Assembly (NCBI RefSeq): GCF_000266945.1 | Contig: NC_018025.1 | Span: 3,414,001-3,478,000 of the forward strand | Length of the DNA: 64,000 nucleotides | Direction of reading: 5' to 3' | Origin: Desulfomonile tiedjei DSM 6799 | GTDB taxonomy: Bacteria; Desulfobacterota; Desulfomonilia; Desulfomonilales; Desulfomonilaceae | Part shown: positions 52,604 through 62,258 of the stretch, piece by piece | Layout of the letters: each line of letters opens with the position of its first letter | Position numbering within the stretch: position 1 is the stretch's first letter | Translations under genes and position numbers: made by a program | The notes under the pieces: model-generated | Database searches by the model: none | What the model was told of the DNA's origin: nothing | The model's input: the letters and a program-made list of their open reading frames with translations, nothing else

Positions 52604-54655
52604 TTAGAAAGTAAAGAACACTTTCTGGAGCACCTTCGGCGTATAGCCTACAACGTCGAGATACAGGGTGATTCCGCCATTGAAGAAGGGCCATCCTGCG
52701 CCCATGATCATCGCGGTATCGATGTCTTTGGGATCGGACACGACCTTTTCCTTGAGGATCATGTCTATTTCCATGGTCAGATTGGTGAGAAGCCGGTCCA
52801 GGATCTCCTCTTTCACGAACTCCTTGTCACCTCTGTCAGCCCAGATTTCCGCAGCTTTCGGATCGATCTGTCTACCCGGCCCCATGCCGCGGAAGACTGC
52901 GGGCAATTTTGCATTTACCAGGTTTTTCAAGTGCTCGTTAACGGGAAATCTCTCGGGCCAGGACTTGTGGCAGGTTTCCAGAACATGACAAGCAACTGCC
53001 GGGCCGACCAGTCCGAGAAGGTCGAATGGAGCCATGGGTAAACCGAGAGACAGGGCCGCTTCATCTACCTGATCGAAAGTAGCGCCTTCATCCACCATCT
53101 CGAAACAGTCACTCATGAGCTTTGTCAGCAGACGGTTCACGAGGAAAGCCGGTGAATCCTTCACGAGGATAGCGGTCTTCCCTATTTTCTTGGCGCACTC
53201 GAAAGCTGTTGCCAATGTCACGTCATCAGTTTTCTCGCCTTTGATAATTTCCAAAAGCGGCAATATCGCCACGGGATTGAAGAAATGGAATCCTACGACT
53301 CGTTCCGGGTGCTCCAGTTTGGATGCCATCTCGGTCAGAGAAAGGCTGGAAGTATTCGTCGCAAGGATGCAGGTGGGAGATATCACTGCCTCAGCCTGCG
53401 CAAATACGTCCTGTTTGATGTTCATTTCCTCGAACACTGCCTCGATGACGAAGTCACAGTCCGCAAACTGATCCCAGTCGAGGGTTCCGATAAGAATATG
53501 AAAGAGATGATCCGCTTTGGCCTGGGTGAGTTTGCCTTTGCTCACAAGCGCCTGAAGCTCGCCTTTGACGTACCCGAGCCCTTTGTCCAGGAATTCCTGT
53601 TTAATATCCTTCATGACAACCGGCACACCGTAGCGACGCAGGAACAGAAGCGCCAACTGAGATGCCATGAGACCAGCGCCTATGACGCCGATCTTCTTTA
53701 TGGGCCTGGCTTTCACATCTGCGGGTTTTCCTGCTGGTTTTTTGGCTCGACGCTGCACCAGATCGAAGCTGTAAACGCCTGCCTTACATTGGCGTGACTT
53801 GATCAAATCTCCCAGGGCTTTGTCTTCTTCCGCGAAGCATTCGTCGATGCTCCTGGACAGATCGCATGCCTGCTGAATCAACTGAAGTGCGCGATATGGA
53901 GCAGGGGCCGCTCCATGAACTTTGAAGTCCAGGAAGTTCTTGGCCGAATCGATGTGAGTCTGCAGCCTGGAGAAATCCGGCTGCACTCTTTCCACTTTCT
54001 CTTTCCCATCTATGAGGTTCTCGAGAAACGCGAGAGATTCATCGAAGAACTCGACCGACTCGAACAGCCTGTCCGCAAGCCCCATCTGAAAAGCTTTTGA
54101 ACCATCAATCATGCGGTTCTGGTTCATGGGATTGTACACAATCAGTTCAAGCGCCTTTTCCGGGCCGATCAGCCGTGGAACCAGGCTCGATCCACCCCAT
54201 CCGGGAATGAGGCCGAGAAAACATTCCGGAAATGCTATTGCGGGCACTGCCTTCGAGACAGTCCGGTAATCACAATAGAGCGATATTTCCAGACCGCCGC
54301 CCAACGCTGCCCCGTTGATTGCCGCAAGAGTCGGGATCTTGAGATCCATGATCCGTTTCATTGCAGCATGTCCCGCTGCGCCGATCTGGCGCCCCTGCTC
54401 GAACGTGTTGATGAACGGTACCTGCATGAGATCTGCACCGGCGGCAAAAATATAATGCTTACCGCAGAGCATCATGCCTTTGTATTCTTTGTCTGCTTCA
54501 ATCTTACTAACCGCCTCATGTAACGAGGCGAGGGCTTTTTCATCGAAAGTATTGGGCTTTTTATAGTCTTCGCCGTTGTCCATAGTGACAATGGCGATTT
54601 TCCCCACACGGGAATTATATGCCGTCACATAAAACAAAGTCGGTGCCTCAGCCAT
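52604..54655 (-). CDS. Enoyl-CoA hydratase / 3-hydroxyacyl-CoA dehydrogenase fusion (FadB/FadJ-like)
   Basis: 683 residues. N-terminal crotonase domain (about 1-300): IFAAGADLMQ for the oxyanion hole, and both catalytic Glu positions in GGGLEISLYCDYR and AFPECFLGLIPGWGG. C-terminal NAD-dependent dehydrogenase domain from about 320: IGVIGAGLMASQLA, DFVIEAVFEEM, TNTSSLSLTEMA and the catalytic-His motif VGFHFFNPV. It carries out the hydration and second oxidation of beta-oxidation. Last gene of a minus-strand operon with the thiolase and acyl-CoA dehydrogenase upstream. Start supported by AAGGAAAGGA upstream. FadB or FadJ type cannot be told apart by eye. Confidence 0.92.
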   Translation of the reverse strand: MAEAPTLFYVTAYNSRVGKIAIVTMDNGEDYKKPNTFDEKALASLHEAVSKIEADKEYKGMMLCGKHYIFAAGADLMQVPFINTFEQGRQIGAAGHAAMKRIMDLKIPTLAAINGAALGGGLEISLYCDYRTVSKAVPAIAFPECFLGLIPGWGGSSLVPRLIGPEKALELIVYNPMNQNRMIDGSKAFQMGLADRLFESVEFFDESLAFLENLIDGKEKVERVQPDFSRLQTHIDSAKNFLDFKVHGAAPAPYRALQLIQQACDLSRSIDECFAEEDKALGDLIKSRQCKAGVYSFDLVQRRAKKPAGKPADVKARPIKKIGVIGAGLMASQLALLFLRRYGVPVVMKDIKQEFLDKGLGYVKGELQALVSKGKLTQAKADHLFHILIGTLDWDQFADCDFVIEAVFEEMNIKQDVFAQAEAVISPTCILATNTSSLSLTEMASKLEHPERVVGFHFFNPVAILPLLEIIKGEKTDDVTLATAFECAKKIGKTAILVKDSPAFLVNRLLTKLMSDCFEMVDEGATFDQVDEAALSLGLPMAPFDLLGLVGPAVACHVLETCHKSWPERFPVNEHLKNLVNAKLPAVFRGMGPGRQIDPKAAEIWADRGDKEFVKEEILDRLLTNLTMEIDMILKEKVVSDPKDIDTAMIMGAGWPFFNGGITLYLDVVGYTPKVLQKVFFTF

Positions 54656-54763
54656 GACGATTCCTTTCCTTGAACGTAAGTGCCACTGGTAAATGGCATC
54701 GGTATCTGATGATGCGGCGTGTTCCGGCCGGTTCAGCCCGACGGAACAAGAATTCCACGGACA

Positions 54764-56032
54764 TCAGTCTTTTTTCTTCTTTTTCTCTTTTTCTTTGGGT
54801 TCCTCTTTGTCGTGGTCCTTATGTTCGTGTTCTTCCTTGTCTTTGCCATTACGTTGCAGGTTCTTCCAAATAACCGTTCCGCCCTGGCCAAGACCGACGC
54901 ACATCGTGGTGAGGCCGTACTTCGCTTCGGGATGCTCGGCAAACCCGTGCATCAGGTGACAAGCAAGCCGGACTCCCGAAGAAGCCAGAGGATGGCCGAA
55001 TGCTATCGCTCCACCATAAATATTGAGCTTCGGATCTTCAGGGAACTGCAATCCGAATTCTTTCATGAATGCCACCGCTTGGACAGCGAAGGCTTCGTTC
55101 AGTTCGATAAGACCGATGTCGTCGATGGTAAGACCGGCGACCTTCAGCGCCTTGTGCGTCGCAGGAATCGGACCGATACCCATGATCTCCGGCTTTACAC
55201 CGGCATATGCGAAGGCTTTGAGCTCCATCTTCGGCTCGATTCCGAGCTCTTCCGCCTTTTCCTTCGCCATAAGGATACATCCCGCGGCACCGTCATTCAG
55301 GCCGGAAGAATTGCCGGCAGTTACCTTGCCCATCACTCGGAAAGGAGTCTTCAGTTTGGCGAGTCCTTCTATAGTCGTTTCCGGTCTCGGCTGCTCGTCT
55401 TTGTCTGCAACTGTCCAGCCGGATTTCGTATAAACGGTCATGGGAACGATCATTTCACCGATTTTGCCTGACTGGATCGCCCTATTCGCCCGTGCCTGGC
55501 AATGGAGGGAGTACTCATCGGCCATTTCCTTGGTAATTTCAGGGAACATGTCATGCAGGTTTTCTGCGGTTTCTCCCATGCTCATGGCGCTTTGGTCAAC
55601 GAGTTTATCCGTGAGGAACCGGGGATTGGGATCGGCAGTTGCTCCCATGGGATGATGTCCCATGTGTTCGACTCCGCCTGCAATGACCACGTCCGCCGCT
55701 CCGAGAGCAACAGCGGATGCCGCTGTAGTGATGGCGCTCATACCGCCTGCACACATTCGGTCAATAGAGTAACCGGCTGTAGTGACCGGCAATCCCGCAA
55801 GGATGACCGAGGTACGACCAAGAGTAAGGCCCTGATCTTTTTCCTGGCAGAATACGCCCCATGCATTTTCATCAATCATTTCAGGGTCGATTGTGGGATT
55901 TCGGCGCATCAACTCCCGTATGACCTTGACCACCATGTCATCGGCCCGGGTGTTCCAGAACACACCTTTTTCTCCAGCGCGGCCGAAAGCCGTTCTTATT
56001 GCATCAACCAAGACTACTTTTCTTGCTTTCAT
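54764..56032 (-). CDS. Acetyl-CoA acyltransferase (thiolase, FadA/FadI-like) with charged C-terminal tail
   Basis: 422 residues. Thiolase fold with nucleophile Cys94 (DRMCAGGMSA), GGVEHMGHHPMG, NSSGLNDGAAG, the catalytic His of GGAIAFGHPLASSG and the second Cys in TTMCVGLGQGG, close to where thiolases end. It cleaves 3-ketoacyl-CoA in beta-oxidation. After that point there are about 35 more residues, ending in a string made only of Lys, Asp, Glu, His and Pro (KDKEEHEHKDHDKEEPKEKE continuing to KKKKKD), which is not part of the enzyme fold. It lies 18 bp after the acyl-CoA dehydrogenase and 108 bp before the fusion gene. Confidence 0.92.
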   Translation of the reverse strand: MKARKVVLVDAIRTAFGRAGEKGVFWNTRADDMVVKVIRELMRRNPTIDPEMIDENAWGVFCQEKDQGLTLGRTSVILAGLPVTTAGYSIDRMCAGGMSAITTAASAVALGAADVVIAGGVEHMGHHPMGATADPNPRFLTDKLVDQSAMSMGETAENLHDMFPEITKEMADEYSLHCQARANRAIQSGKIGEMIVPMTVYTKSGWTVADKDEQPRPETTIEGLAKLKTPFRVMGKVTAGNSSGLNDGAAGCILMAKEKAEELGIEPKMELKAFAYAGVKPEIMGIGPIPATHKALKVAGLTIDDIGLIELNEAFAVQAVAFMKEFGLQFPEDPKLNIYGGAIAFGHPLASSGVRLACHLMHGFAEHPEAKYGLTTMCVGLGQGGTVIWKNLQRNGKDKEEHEHKDHDKEEPKEKEKKKKKD

Positions 56033-56050
56033 ATTTGAACTCCGTTCAGC

Positions 56051-57910
56051 CTAAAATAGAGCAAAAGATTCTTCCGGAAGATCGATCGCGGAGCGCTCGC
56101 CACTCATAATCGAGCGCGCCTTACCCGGTGCCAAAGGCAGAATAGTATTCGCAAAGAACTGGGCAGAGGCTAATTTACCGCGATAAAAGGCGGCGCTCCT
56201 GTTGGTTTTCACCAGTTCTGCTTTCTTCTCGGGCGTGTCGGCCTTTGCATCGTCATACAGTTCCTGGAGGCGACGATCTGCTATTACCGCCTGCCAAAGG
56301 AGCATGAAGCCGATAGCTACGTCACCGAACAATTCGAGGTACGGGGTAGCATAGAGTATCGGAGTCATGAAGTCTTCGGTAATGCTCTTCAGGCCGAAGT
56401 AACGGGTAACCTCGATGAGATGCTTGCGGGCAACATCAAACGGCTCGACAATATCCTTGAGGCGATAGTTCTTTTTAGCGCTTTTCAGGAGAATACCGGT
56501 CTCCTGAACGATGTTCTTGAACAGTATTCCCTGCTTGTAGGAAAGCTTCCGGCCGACCAGATCCAATGCCTGAATCCCGTTGGTGCCTTCATAGATAGAA
56601 GCGATCTTCACATCGCGCATATTTTGCTCGACCGGATATTCCCGGCAGTAACCGTACCCGCCGTGAACCTGGACGGCCAGTTCCGTTACCCTGAAGCCCA
56701 TATCCGAGCTCCACGCCTTGCAGATAGGAATGAGAATGTCCAGGAACCCCTGATACTTGGCAGCCTCTTCAAGGGTAGGCGCACATTTGACTCTGTCTTC
56801 GCAGTACCCTGCGTAATACAGGAGTGCTCGCATTCCTTCGGTCACACTCTTCATCCACAGAAGCATCCTGCGAACGTCAGGATGATCGAAAATCGGCACT
56901 TTCGGAGCATTCGGATCTTTCATGGTGGAAATCTCAGGTCCCTGCTGCCTGTCTTTGGCATAACGCAGAGCCTGCATATACGCGGCACTGGCCTGGGACA
57001 AACCCTGCATACCGACGGCAAGACGGGCTTCATTCATCATGTTGAACATGATCTTCATGCCCTCGTTTTCCTGGCCGAGCAGATAACCGATGCAACTCTC
57101 TTTTTCTCCGAAACTGAGCGCGCAGGTTGAAGACCCGTGTATGCCCATCTTTTTTTCTACGGCCGTGCAGGCAACATCGTTCGGCACAAATTCGCCATTC
57201 TCAATTCGATATTTGGGAACGATGAAGATGCTGATTCCTTTTGTTCCCGGAGGTGCGCCTTCGACCCGAGCAAGGACCATGTGAATGATATTCTCGGAAA
57301 GATCGTGATCTCCTGCAGAGATGAAAATCTTGTTGCCAACAATGGAGTATGATCCGTCAGGTCTTTTCGTTGCACGCGTCCGTAAGGCTCCCACGTCGCT
57401 GCCTGCTTGGGGCTCGGTCAAGCACATGGTTCCGCACCATTCCATGGTGTACATCTTGTCCATGTATTCCCGTTGCTGTTCTTCGGTTCCGTAGTGTTCA
57501 ATGAGGCGCGCCGCCCCGATGGTGAGGCCGGGATACATCGAGAATGCCTGGTTGGCTGCAGCGAAGAGTTCCATAGTGGCGCAGTATAAAGCGCTGGGGA
57601 AGCCCTGTCCGCCCATTTCCTGATCGATAGGGAGGGATGCCCAACCGCCTTCACAATAATACCGGTATGCCTGGTGAAAAGATTCCGGAACCCTTACCTG
57701 TCCGCCTTCAAGAGAAACGCCCTTAACGTCGCCGTCCTGATTTGTGGGGGCAAGTTCTTTTTCCGCGAGTTTCTGAGCTGCTTCCAGGACCATGTCGAAC
57801 ATCTCACGCGAGAACTCTCCGTATTTCGCGTATTGACAGAGTTCGTCAATCTTGAGTTGTTCGTACAGCACGAATTTTTGATCGCGCTCGTCAACGAGAA
57901 GATTAGGCAT
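56051..57910 (-). CDS. Acyl-CoA dehydrogenase (about 600-residue type)
   Basis: About 619 residues, the long form with an extra C-terminal helical domain. FAD/substrate stretches: EWCGTMCLTEPQAGSDVGAL, YSIVGNKIFISAGDHDLSEN, and the catalytic Glu in IYEGTNGIQALDLVGRKL. VHGGYGYCREYPVEQNMRD is the FAD-proximal helix. It performs the first oxidation of acyl-CoA, passing electrons to ETF. First gene of the beta-oxidation operon. I chose the ATG at 57910 because GGAGG at 57921-57925 is 10 bp upstream; the GTG at 57919 is only one base from it. Confidence 0.92.
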   Translation of the reverse strand: MPNLLVDERDQKFVLYEQLKIDELCQYAKYGEFSREMFDMVLEAAQKLAEKELAPTNQDGDVKGVSLEGGQVRVPESFHQAYRYYCEGGWASLPIDQEMGGQGFPSALYCATMELFAAANQAFSMYPGLTIGAARLIEHYGTEEQQREYMDKMYTMEWCGTMCLTEPQAGSDVGALRTRATKRPDGSYSIVGNKIFISAGDHDLSENIIHMVLARVEGAPPGTKGISIFIVPKYRIENGEFVPNDVACTAVEKKMGIHGSSTCALSFGEKESCIGYLLGQENEGMKIMFNMMNEARLAVGMQGLSQASAAYMQALRYAKDRQQGPEISTMKDPNAPKVPIFDHPDVRRMLLWMKSVTEGMRALLYYAGYCEDRVKCAPTLEEAAKYQGFLDILIPICKAWSSDMGFRVTELAVQVHGGYGYCREYPVEQNMRDVKIASIYEGTNGIQALDLVGRKLSYKQGILFKNIVQETGILLKSAKKNYRLKDIVEPFDVARKHLIEVTRYFGLKSITEDFMTPILYATPYLELFGDVAIGFMLLWQAVIADRRLQELYDDAKADTPEKKAELVKTNRSAAFYRGKLASAQFFANTILPLAPGKARSIMSGERSAIDLPEESFALF

Positions 57911-57975
57911 AAGATTCACTCCTCCTTGTCATTTTAGGGCAACGTATTTTTGGTCATTACTTTATAAACTGATGC

Positions 57976-57993
57976 TTCCAACGATTGTTGGAA
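57976..57993. promoter_or_regulatory. Palindromic operator candidate upstream of the beta-oxidation operon
   Basis: TTCCAACGATTGTTGGAA: two perfect 7-bp arms with a 4-bp spacer, 66 bp before the acyl-CoA dehydrogenase start. The size and symmetry suit a dimeric repressor. The regulator is not in the window. Confidence 0.45.
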
Positions 57994-57999
57994 ACTTAA

Positions 58000-59020
58000 A
58001 AATGCAAACCCCAATATTTACCCAGGGGGCCTCCTTTTTTTATAACCGATTTTATCTGTCACATCCACTTTTTTTTCAGAGTTGGTCAATATTTCTGTCG
58101 CACATGTAATACAGCCGAATTTATGTGGTCTCAGAGCAGATTCATCGGTTTCTTGGAACGCACCGTTTGGTTATAGCAACGTCTATGGCTGTCCGATTGA
58201 AAATGGGGAATATTGGTGGGTGCCGTGCCTCCGTGCCGGTACATCTTCAATATGATCAATGATATCGATAGAATGGACCGGCAGGGAGAGACTGTCTCAA
58301 AAGTCGAAATTTATCCCAGATCGTGGCACGACATTCTCATCATCTTCACGGTCTGATTGTAGGGGCGCCCCTCGTGAGTGCTCGGTAGTGACCGGCCTCC
58401 GTGCCGGTCATTGCGGGAGGGCAGGCACGAGGCCTGCCCCTACAAAGATGTCGAATCGTGGCACGATTTTTTGTACATTCGAGAATTTTGAGACACTTTC
58501 GGGACGCCGGTCCCCACCATTCTATACCGATTCTCGAAAGTAATCACGGATTGTGAAGAGCAGTTCCCAGCAATTGGTAGCGCCGGCCTCCGTGCTGGCG
58601 AACAATTCACCAAACAAAGCAATAAGTTATCGCCGGCAGGGACGCCGGCGCTACTGATTCTTCCCATTGCAGGCATTGGATTCCGTCAAGACTTTCGATA
58701 ACAGCTATAGTATCCTGTACCGGGGGATAAACTCAGAATTTTTGGCAATTGCCATACGTGTCCTTCATGGTCAAAATGCCGGTTCTATACGTCTGACAGA
58801 CTTTGTTCCTTTTCGAGGGGGGCTTTGTCGGGTCAAGTGAATCTCCTGGTGTTAGGAAGGAGAAGGAATGTAAAGGAATGCGGAAGGCTGTGGCCTACGA
58901 GATATTGGGGTGCCACTGACCTGGTTTCCAGGTCAGCGTGTTTTTCATTCCAGGGTAAATCTGTCACGCAATTCTTCGACAGATTGCGTGGTCCAACAAA
59001 TCACCCGATAAAGGTCTGAA
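58000..59020. repeat. Gene-free region rich in dispersed repeats
   Basis: About 1 kb with no credible gene. It has a composite unit at 58191-58286 (third copy of the 50918 repeat), palindromic cores at 58320-58331 and AATCGTGGCACGATT at 58454-58468, GGGACGCCGGTCCCCACC at about 58500, CGCCGGCAGGGACGCCGGCG at about 58633, a CAGAATTTTTGGCAATTGCC unit at 58711-58758, and CTGACCTGGTTTCCAGGTCAG at about 58917-58937, similar to a unit near 36160. Confidence 0.7.
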
Positions 59021-59023
59021 GGA

Positions 59024-59653
59024 TCAGATGAACATATTCTCCCGTTTTTCCCGTGCAATGGTGGAAGTCGGCGTAGCACCATAATGATGTCCGGGAAGAA
59101 CAATCGTATCCTCTGGGAGTTTGAACAGTATGTTTCGGATCGAATTCTGCAGCACCTCAAAAGAGCCGCCTGGAAGATCGGTCCGCCCTACCCCGCTCAC
59201 GAACAGGGTATCGCCGGTAATCACGTATCCCGGCCAGTACAGGCAAATCCCGCCTACCGTGTGACCGGGAGTATGGATGACCTTTACCGATTCATTTCCG
59301 AAGGTAATAGCATCGCCGTCTTTCAGAAGCACCGTAGCCTTGGGCGACGCTTTTGCATTGAACATAACCAGCATTGCCTGGTTCGGATTGGCCAGGGCAT
59401 TTGCTTCCAATTCGTGGATCGCAATAGGAGCGCCCGTTGCGTCCTGCATCTCTTTATTTCCGGTAACATGATCCACATGGCTGTGGGTGTTGACGATAAG
59501 TTTTATTTTAGTGATTCCGCGAGCTTTTGCCCGCGCCAGAATCATGTCTGCCCGCCCGCCGGGATCGACAACGATCCCTTCACCGGTTTCAGCATCTCCC
59601 AGCACGTAACAAAAGATCTCGAATCCACTGATCTGAATCTGCTCGATAACCAT
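59024..59653 (-). CDS. MBL-fold metallohydrolase (glyoxalase II-like)
   Basis: 209 residues, the length of short glyoxalase-II-like hydrolases. Zinc motif NTHSHVDHVTGN, then HTPGHTVGGICLY, ITGDTLFVSGVGRTDLPGG and the terminal LPGHHYGATPT, all the metal ligands expected. Substrate is probably a thioester such as a glutathione-like or CoA thiol adduct, but this cannot be decided. GGAGGA 6-8 bp upstream supports the start. It is 88 bp downstream of ahbD on the same strand and may share its transcript. Confidence 0.85.
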   Translation of the reverse strand: MVIEQIQISGFEIFCYVLGDAETGEGIVVDPGGRADMILARAKARGITKIKLIVNTHSHVDHVTGNKEMQDATGAPIAIHELEANALANPNQAMLVMFNAKASPKATVLLKDGDAITFGNESVKVIHTPGHTVGGICLYWPGYVITGDTLFVSGVGRTDLPGGSFEVLQNSIRNILFKLPEDTIVLPGHHYGATPTSTIAREKRENMFI

Positions 59654-59741
59654 CCTATTCCTCCAACAAAAACCACATATCTGTAGCTACATACTATATA
59701 TGCACTTCGCCCGGTTCTGTCATCGATAGCCGAGTTGTCTC

Positions 59742-60806
59742 TTAGCCTTCATGTGCCCGGACTGAGGGCGGGACGTGCGCACAATACGGTTCTTCGGACA
59801 TGTACCGTCCGGTGTGCTCGTACGCTCTTGCTCGGCAGCCGCCACAAAATCGTAAATAATCGCATTTCCCGCATTTGCCTTCGAGAAGACTGAATTTACG
59901 GAGGTTCTTAAATATCTCGGCATTCTCCCACAGGTCTTTAAAGCTTGATTTCCTGATGCTTCCCGCCTGCACATCAAAATAACCGCAGGGCTGCAGTTCA
60001 CCTTTGTGAGATACAAATACGAACGAGAGCCCACCGAGGCATCCGCGGGTACGCGCGTTCAATCCGAAGGTCTGGTCTGAAACCTCGATCCCCTCAGCTT
60101 TTGCCTGCTGCCTCAGGATACGATAATACTGAGGTGCGCAGGTCGCTTTGGTTTCAAGCCGTGAAGATCTGCTCAGGTTGTAGAATTCCACGAGCGTTTC
60201 CTCATACTCCTCCGGGCCCATTTCCTCACCGGCCATGTCTTTCGCTCTGCCTGTGGGAACAAGAAGAAATACGTGGAAAGCCTCTGCTCCGATGGACTCG
60301 GCCATGTTCATGATATCGGCAAGCCGGTCGCGATTACGCCGCGTTATGGTGGTGTTGATCTGCACCCCAACTCCAGCGGATTTCAGATTCGCGATTCCTT
60401 TGAGGGAGGCATCGAACGCTCCGGGAACTTTCCTGAATGCATCGTGTGATTCCGCGGTGGGACCATCAATGCTGATGCTGACTCTGGGGATGCCTACGGC
60501 AGCGATGTCCCGTGCCACTTCCGGAGTCACCAGCACGCCATTGGTGGCAAGTACCGCTCGCAATCCGGCTTTGATAGCGTACCGTGCCAGATCGAAAAAA
60601 TCGGGGCGGATCAGAGGTTCGCCACCGGTCATGATGAGGATCGGCTTGCCCACCTGGGCTATTCCATCGATAAGAGCGCGACCCTCGTCAAAGCTCAGTT
60701 GTTCGGGATCGGGGTCGGCGCATGCGCCCGCACGACAATGTACGCAGGCAAGATTACACGCCCGGGTCATCTCCCAGGCTACGAGTCTCAATTCAAAACG
60801 ATTCAC
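59742..60806 (-). CDS. ahbD: AhbD-like heme b synthase (radical SAM, SPASM)
   Basis: 354 residues. Radical SAM motif CNLACVHC (Cys17, 21, 24), MTGGEPL, and a C-terminal SPASM-type Cys set ([34 protein letters not shown]). The sequence matches what I know of AhbD, which converts iron-coproporphyrin III to heme in the siroheme-dependent pathway of sulfate reducers and methanogens. LEAxE-type features such as [14 protein letters not shown] are typical of that group. It overlaps the hemB stop by 4 bp, so both enzymes of tetrapyrrole synthesis are coupled. AhbC is the main alternative. Confidence 0.85.
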   Translation of the reverse strand: MNRFELRLVAWEMTRACNLACVHCRAGACADPDPEQLSFDEGRALIDGIAQVGKPILIMTGGEPLIRPDFFDLARYAIKAGLRAVLATNGVLVTPEVARDIAAVGIPRVSISIDGPTAESHDAFRKVPGAFDASLKGIANLKSAGVGVQINTTITRRNRDRLADIMNMAESIGAEAFHVFLLVPTGRAKDMAGEEMGPEEYEETLVEFYNLSRSSRLETKATCAPQYYRILRQQAKAEGIEVSDQTFGLNARTRGCLGGLSFVFVSHKGELQPCGYFDVQAGSIRKSSFKDLWENAEIFKNLRKFSLLEGKCGKCDYLRFCGGCRARAYEHTGRYMSEEPYCAHVPPSVRAHEG

Positions 60807-61801
60807 TTCTTCCTCGAAGCCTTGGTGCCGTCCTGCAGGATGCGGGCAGCTTCAAGGGCATGGTACGAAATTATCAGATCCGCTCCTGCTCTTCTGATGG
60901 ACGTGAGCGCTTCCATCATGCAGCGATCTCCATCGATCCAGCCATTTTGGGCGGCTGCTTTTATCATGGCAAATTCACCACTCACGTTGTAGGCGACGAG
61001 CGGCAGATCGAAAGCATTACGAACCCGCCAGATAACATCGAGGTACGGGAGCGCGGGTTTCACCATGATGAGATCTGCGCCTTCTTCAACATCCATAGAC
61101 ACTTCCCGAAGCGCTTCGTCCGTGTTGGCAGGGTCCATTTGATACGAGCGGCGGTCACCGAATTGGGGGGCGGATTGGGCTGCCTCTCTAAAGGGTCCGT
61201 AGAATCCGGATGCATATTTTGCGGAATACGCCATGATGGGGAGCCATTCAAATCCGCTTTCGTCCAGTGATTCTCTGATTGCGGCAACCCTCCCGTCCAT
61301 CATATCGCTGGGAGCGACAATATCCGCTCCGGCATATGCGTGTGATAGAGCTGTTTTCGCCAGAAGATCCAACGTGGGGTCGTTGTCCACGTCATTGTTG
61401 CGGATTACGCCACAATGTCCATGGTCAGTGTACTCGCACAGGCACACATCCGTGATCACCACAAGGTCGGGGTACGCATCTTTTATCCTTCGGATTGCCT
61501 GTTGTACGACACCGTTTTTTGCGTGCGCACCGGATGCTGCAGAATCCTTTGTTTCCGGAATTCCGAACAACAGCACTGCAGGAATGCCCCGGTCCACCGG
61601 TTCGCGCAATTCTTTTACGAGCAACTCAGCGGAGAGTTGAAAATGGCCGGGCATGCTGGGAAGCGGAGTCTTGATACCCTTCCCGTGATGCACGAAATAG
61701 GGCAGGATGAAATCCTGTACGTTCAGGTGAACTTCCCGCACCATACTGCGCAAAGTTTCCGTACGTCTGAGCCTTCTGGCTCTGTATTCAGGGAAGTGCA
61801 T
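60803..61801 (-). CDS. hemB: Delta-aminolevulinic acid dehydratase (porphobilinogen synthase)
   Basis: 332 residues, normal length. Condenses two ALA to porphobilinogen, the common tetrapyrrole precursor. Zinc-dependent type: the Cys-rich metal loop [15 protein letters not shown] is complete. The Schiff-base Lys regions ([22 protein letters not shown]) and the N-terminal [17 protein letters not shown] are typical. AGGAGAT 4-5 bp upstream supports the start. ahbD follows with a 4-bp overlap. Confidence 0.96.
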   Translation of the reverse strand: MHFPEYRARRLRRTETLRSMVREVHLNVQDFILPYFVHHGKGIKTPLPSMPGHFQLSAELLVKELREPVDRGIPAVLLFGIPETKDSAASGAHAKNGVVQQAIRRIKDAYPDLVVITDVCLCEYTDHGHCGVIRNNDVDNDPTLDLLAKTALSHAYAGADIVAPSDMMDGRVAAIRESLDESGFEWLPIMAYSAKYASGFYGPFREAAQSAPQFGDRRSYQMDPANTDEALREVSMDVEEGADLIMVKPALPYLDVIWRVRNAFDLPLVAYNVSGEFAMIKAAAQNGWIDGDRCMMEALTSIRRAGADLIISYHALEAARILQDGTKASRKK

Positions 61802-61875
61802 GGGATCTCCTGTGGTTTTTTGTGGCGTGATGAAGCTCTTTTTCTTATAATCTTACATGGAGGCTCTGTCAACGA

Positions 61876-62190
61876 ATGAGCGTCATGTATTGCCACCGAT
61901 GCGGTTGCCTGTTGCCGGAAGGATGTACAAAGTATCACGTAGCGGTACGTATCCGCTCAATATTCGATGAAGTACTGCCCGAACGTGAACCGGTCAGTCC
62001 GGAACATGAACTGGAACAGATCATGGCGGAAATTGAAACGTCGTCGGATGAGGAATTGAAACGTCAGGTTTACGAAGACGATGTATTTATTTTGTGTCTA
62101 TCCTGCAAAGAGGCATTCCTTGATGACATCTACTCACATCACCAGCCGACGGCAACCCCCGAGAGCGGCAGACTGCACCTGATACATTGA
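61876..62190 (+). CDS. Small protein with two CxxC pairs
   Basis: 104 residues, not recognised. Cys pairs at the N-terminus (MYCHRCGCLLPEGC) and near residue 75 (ILCLSCKEAF) would form a zinc-ribbon-like site. Between them lies an acidic helical stretch (EHELEQIMAEIETSSDEELK). Divergent from hemB; GGAGG at 61859-61863 lies about 12 bp before the first ATG, and ATG at 61885 is an alternative start. A TATAAT at 61846-61851 may be its -10 box. It overlaps the possible early start of the next gene. Confidence 0.55.
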   Translation: MSVMYCHRCGCLLPEGCTKYHVAVRIRSIFDEVLPEREPVSPEHELEQIMAEIETSSDEELKRQVYEDDVFILCLSCKEAFLDDIYSHHQPTATPESGRLHLIH

Positions 62191-62258
62191 TACGAACTCT
62201 TCTTTTCATTATTCTTTTGTGCACAAGCAACACGTTTGCCCATGGGACAGGAGTAGCA

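Noticed and set aside
29992-58758. CRISPR array
   Set aside because: Repeats are dispersed over tens of kilobases without regular spacers, and no cas gene is present.
57994-59020. Small genes in the 58-59 kb gap, such as the frame at 58259-58543
   Set aside because: These frames are made of the dispersed repeats and read as translated repeat sequence, with no ribosome binding site.
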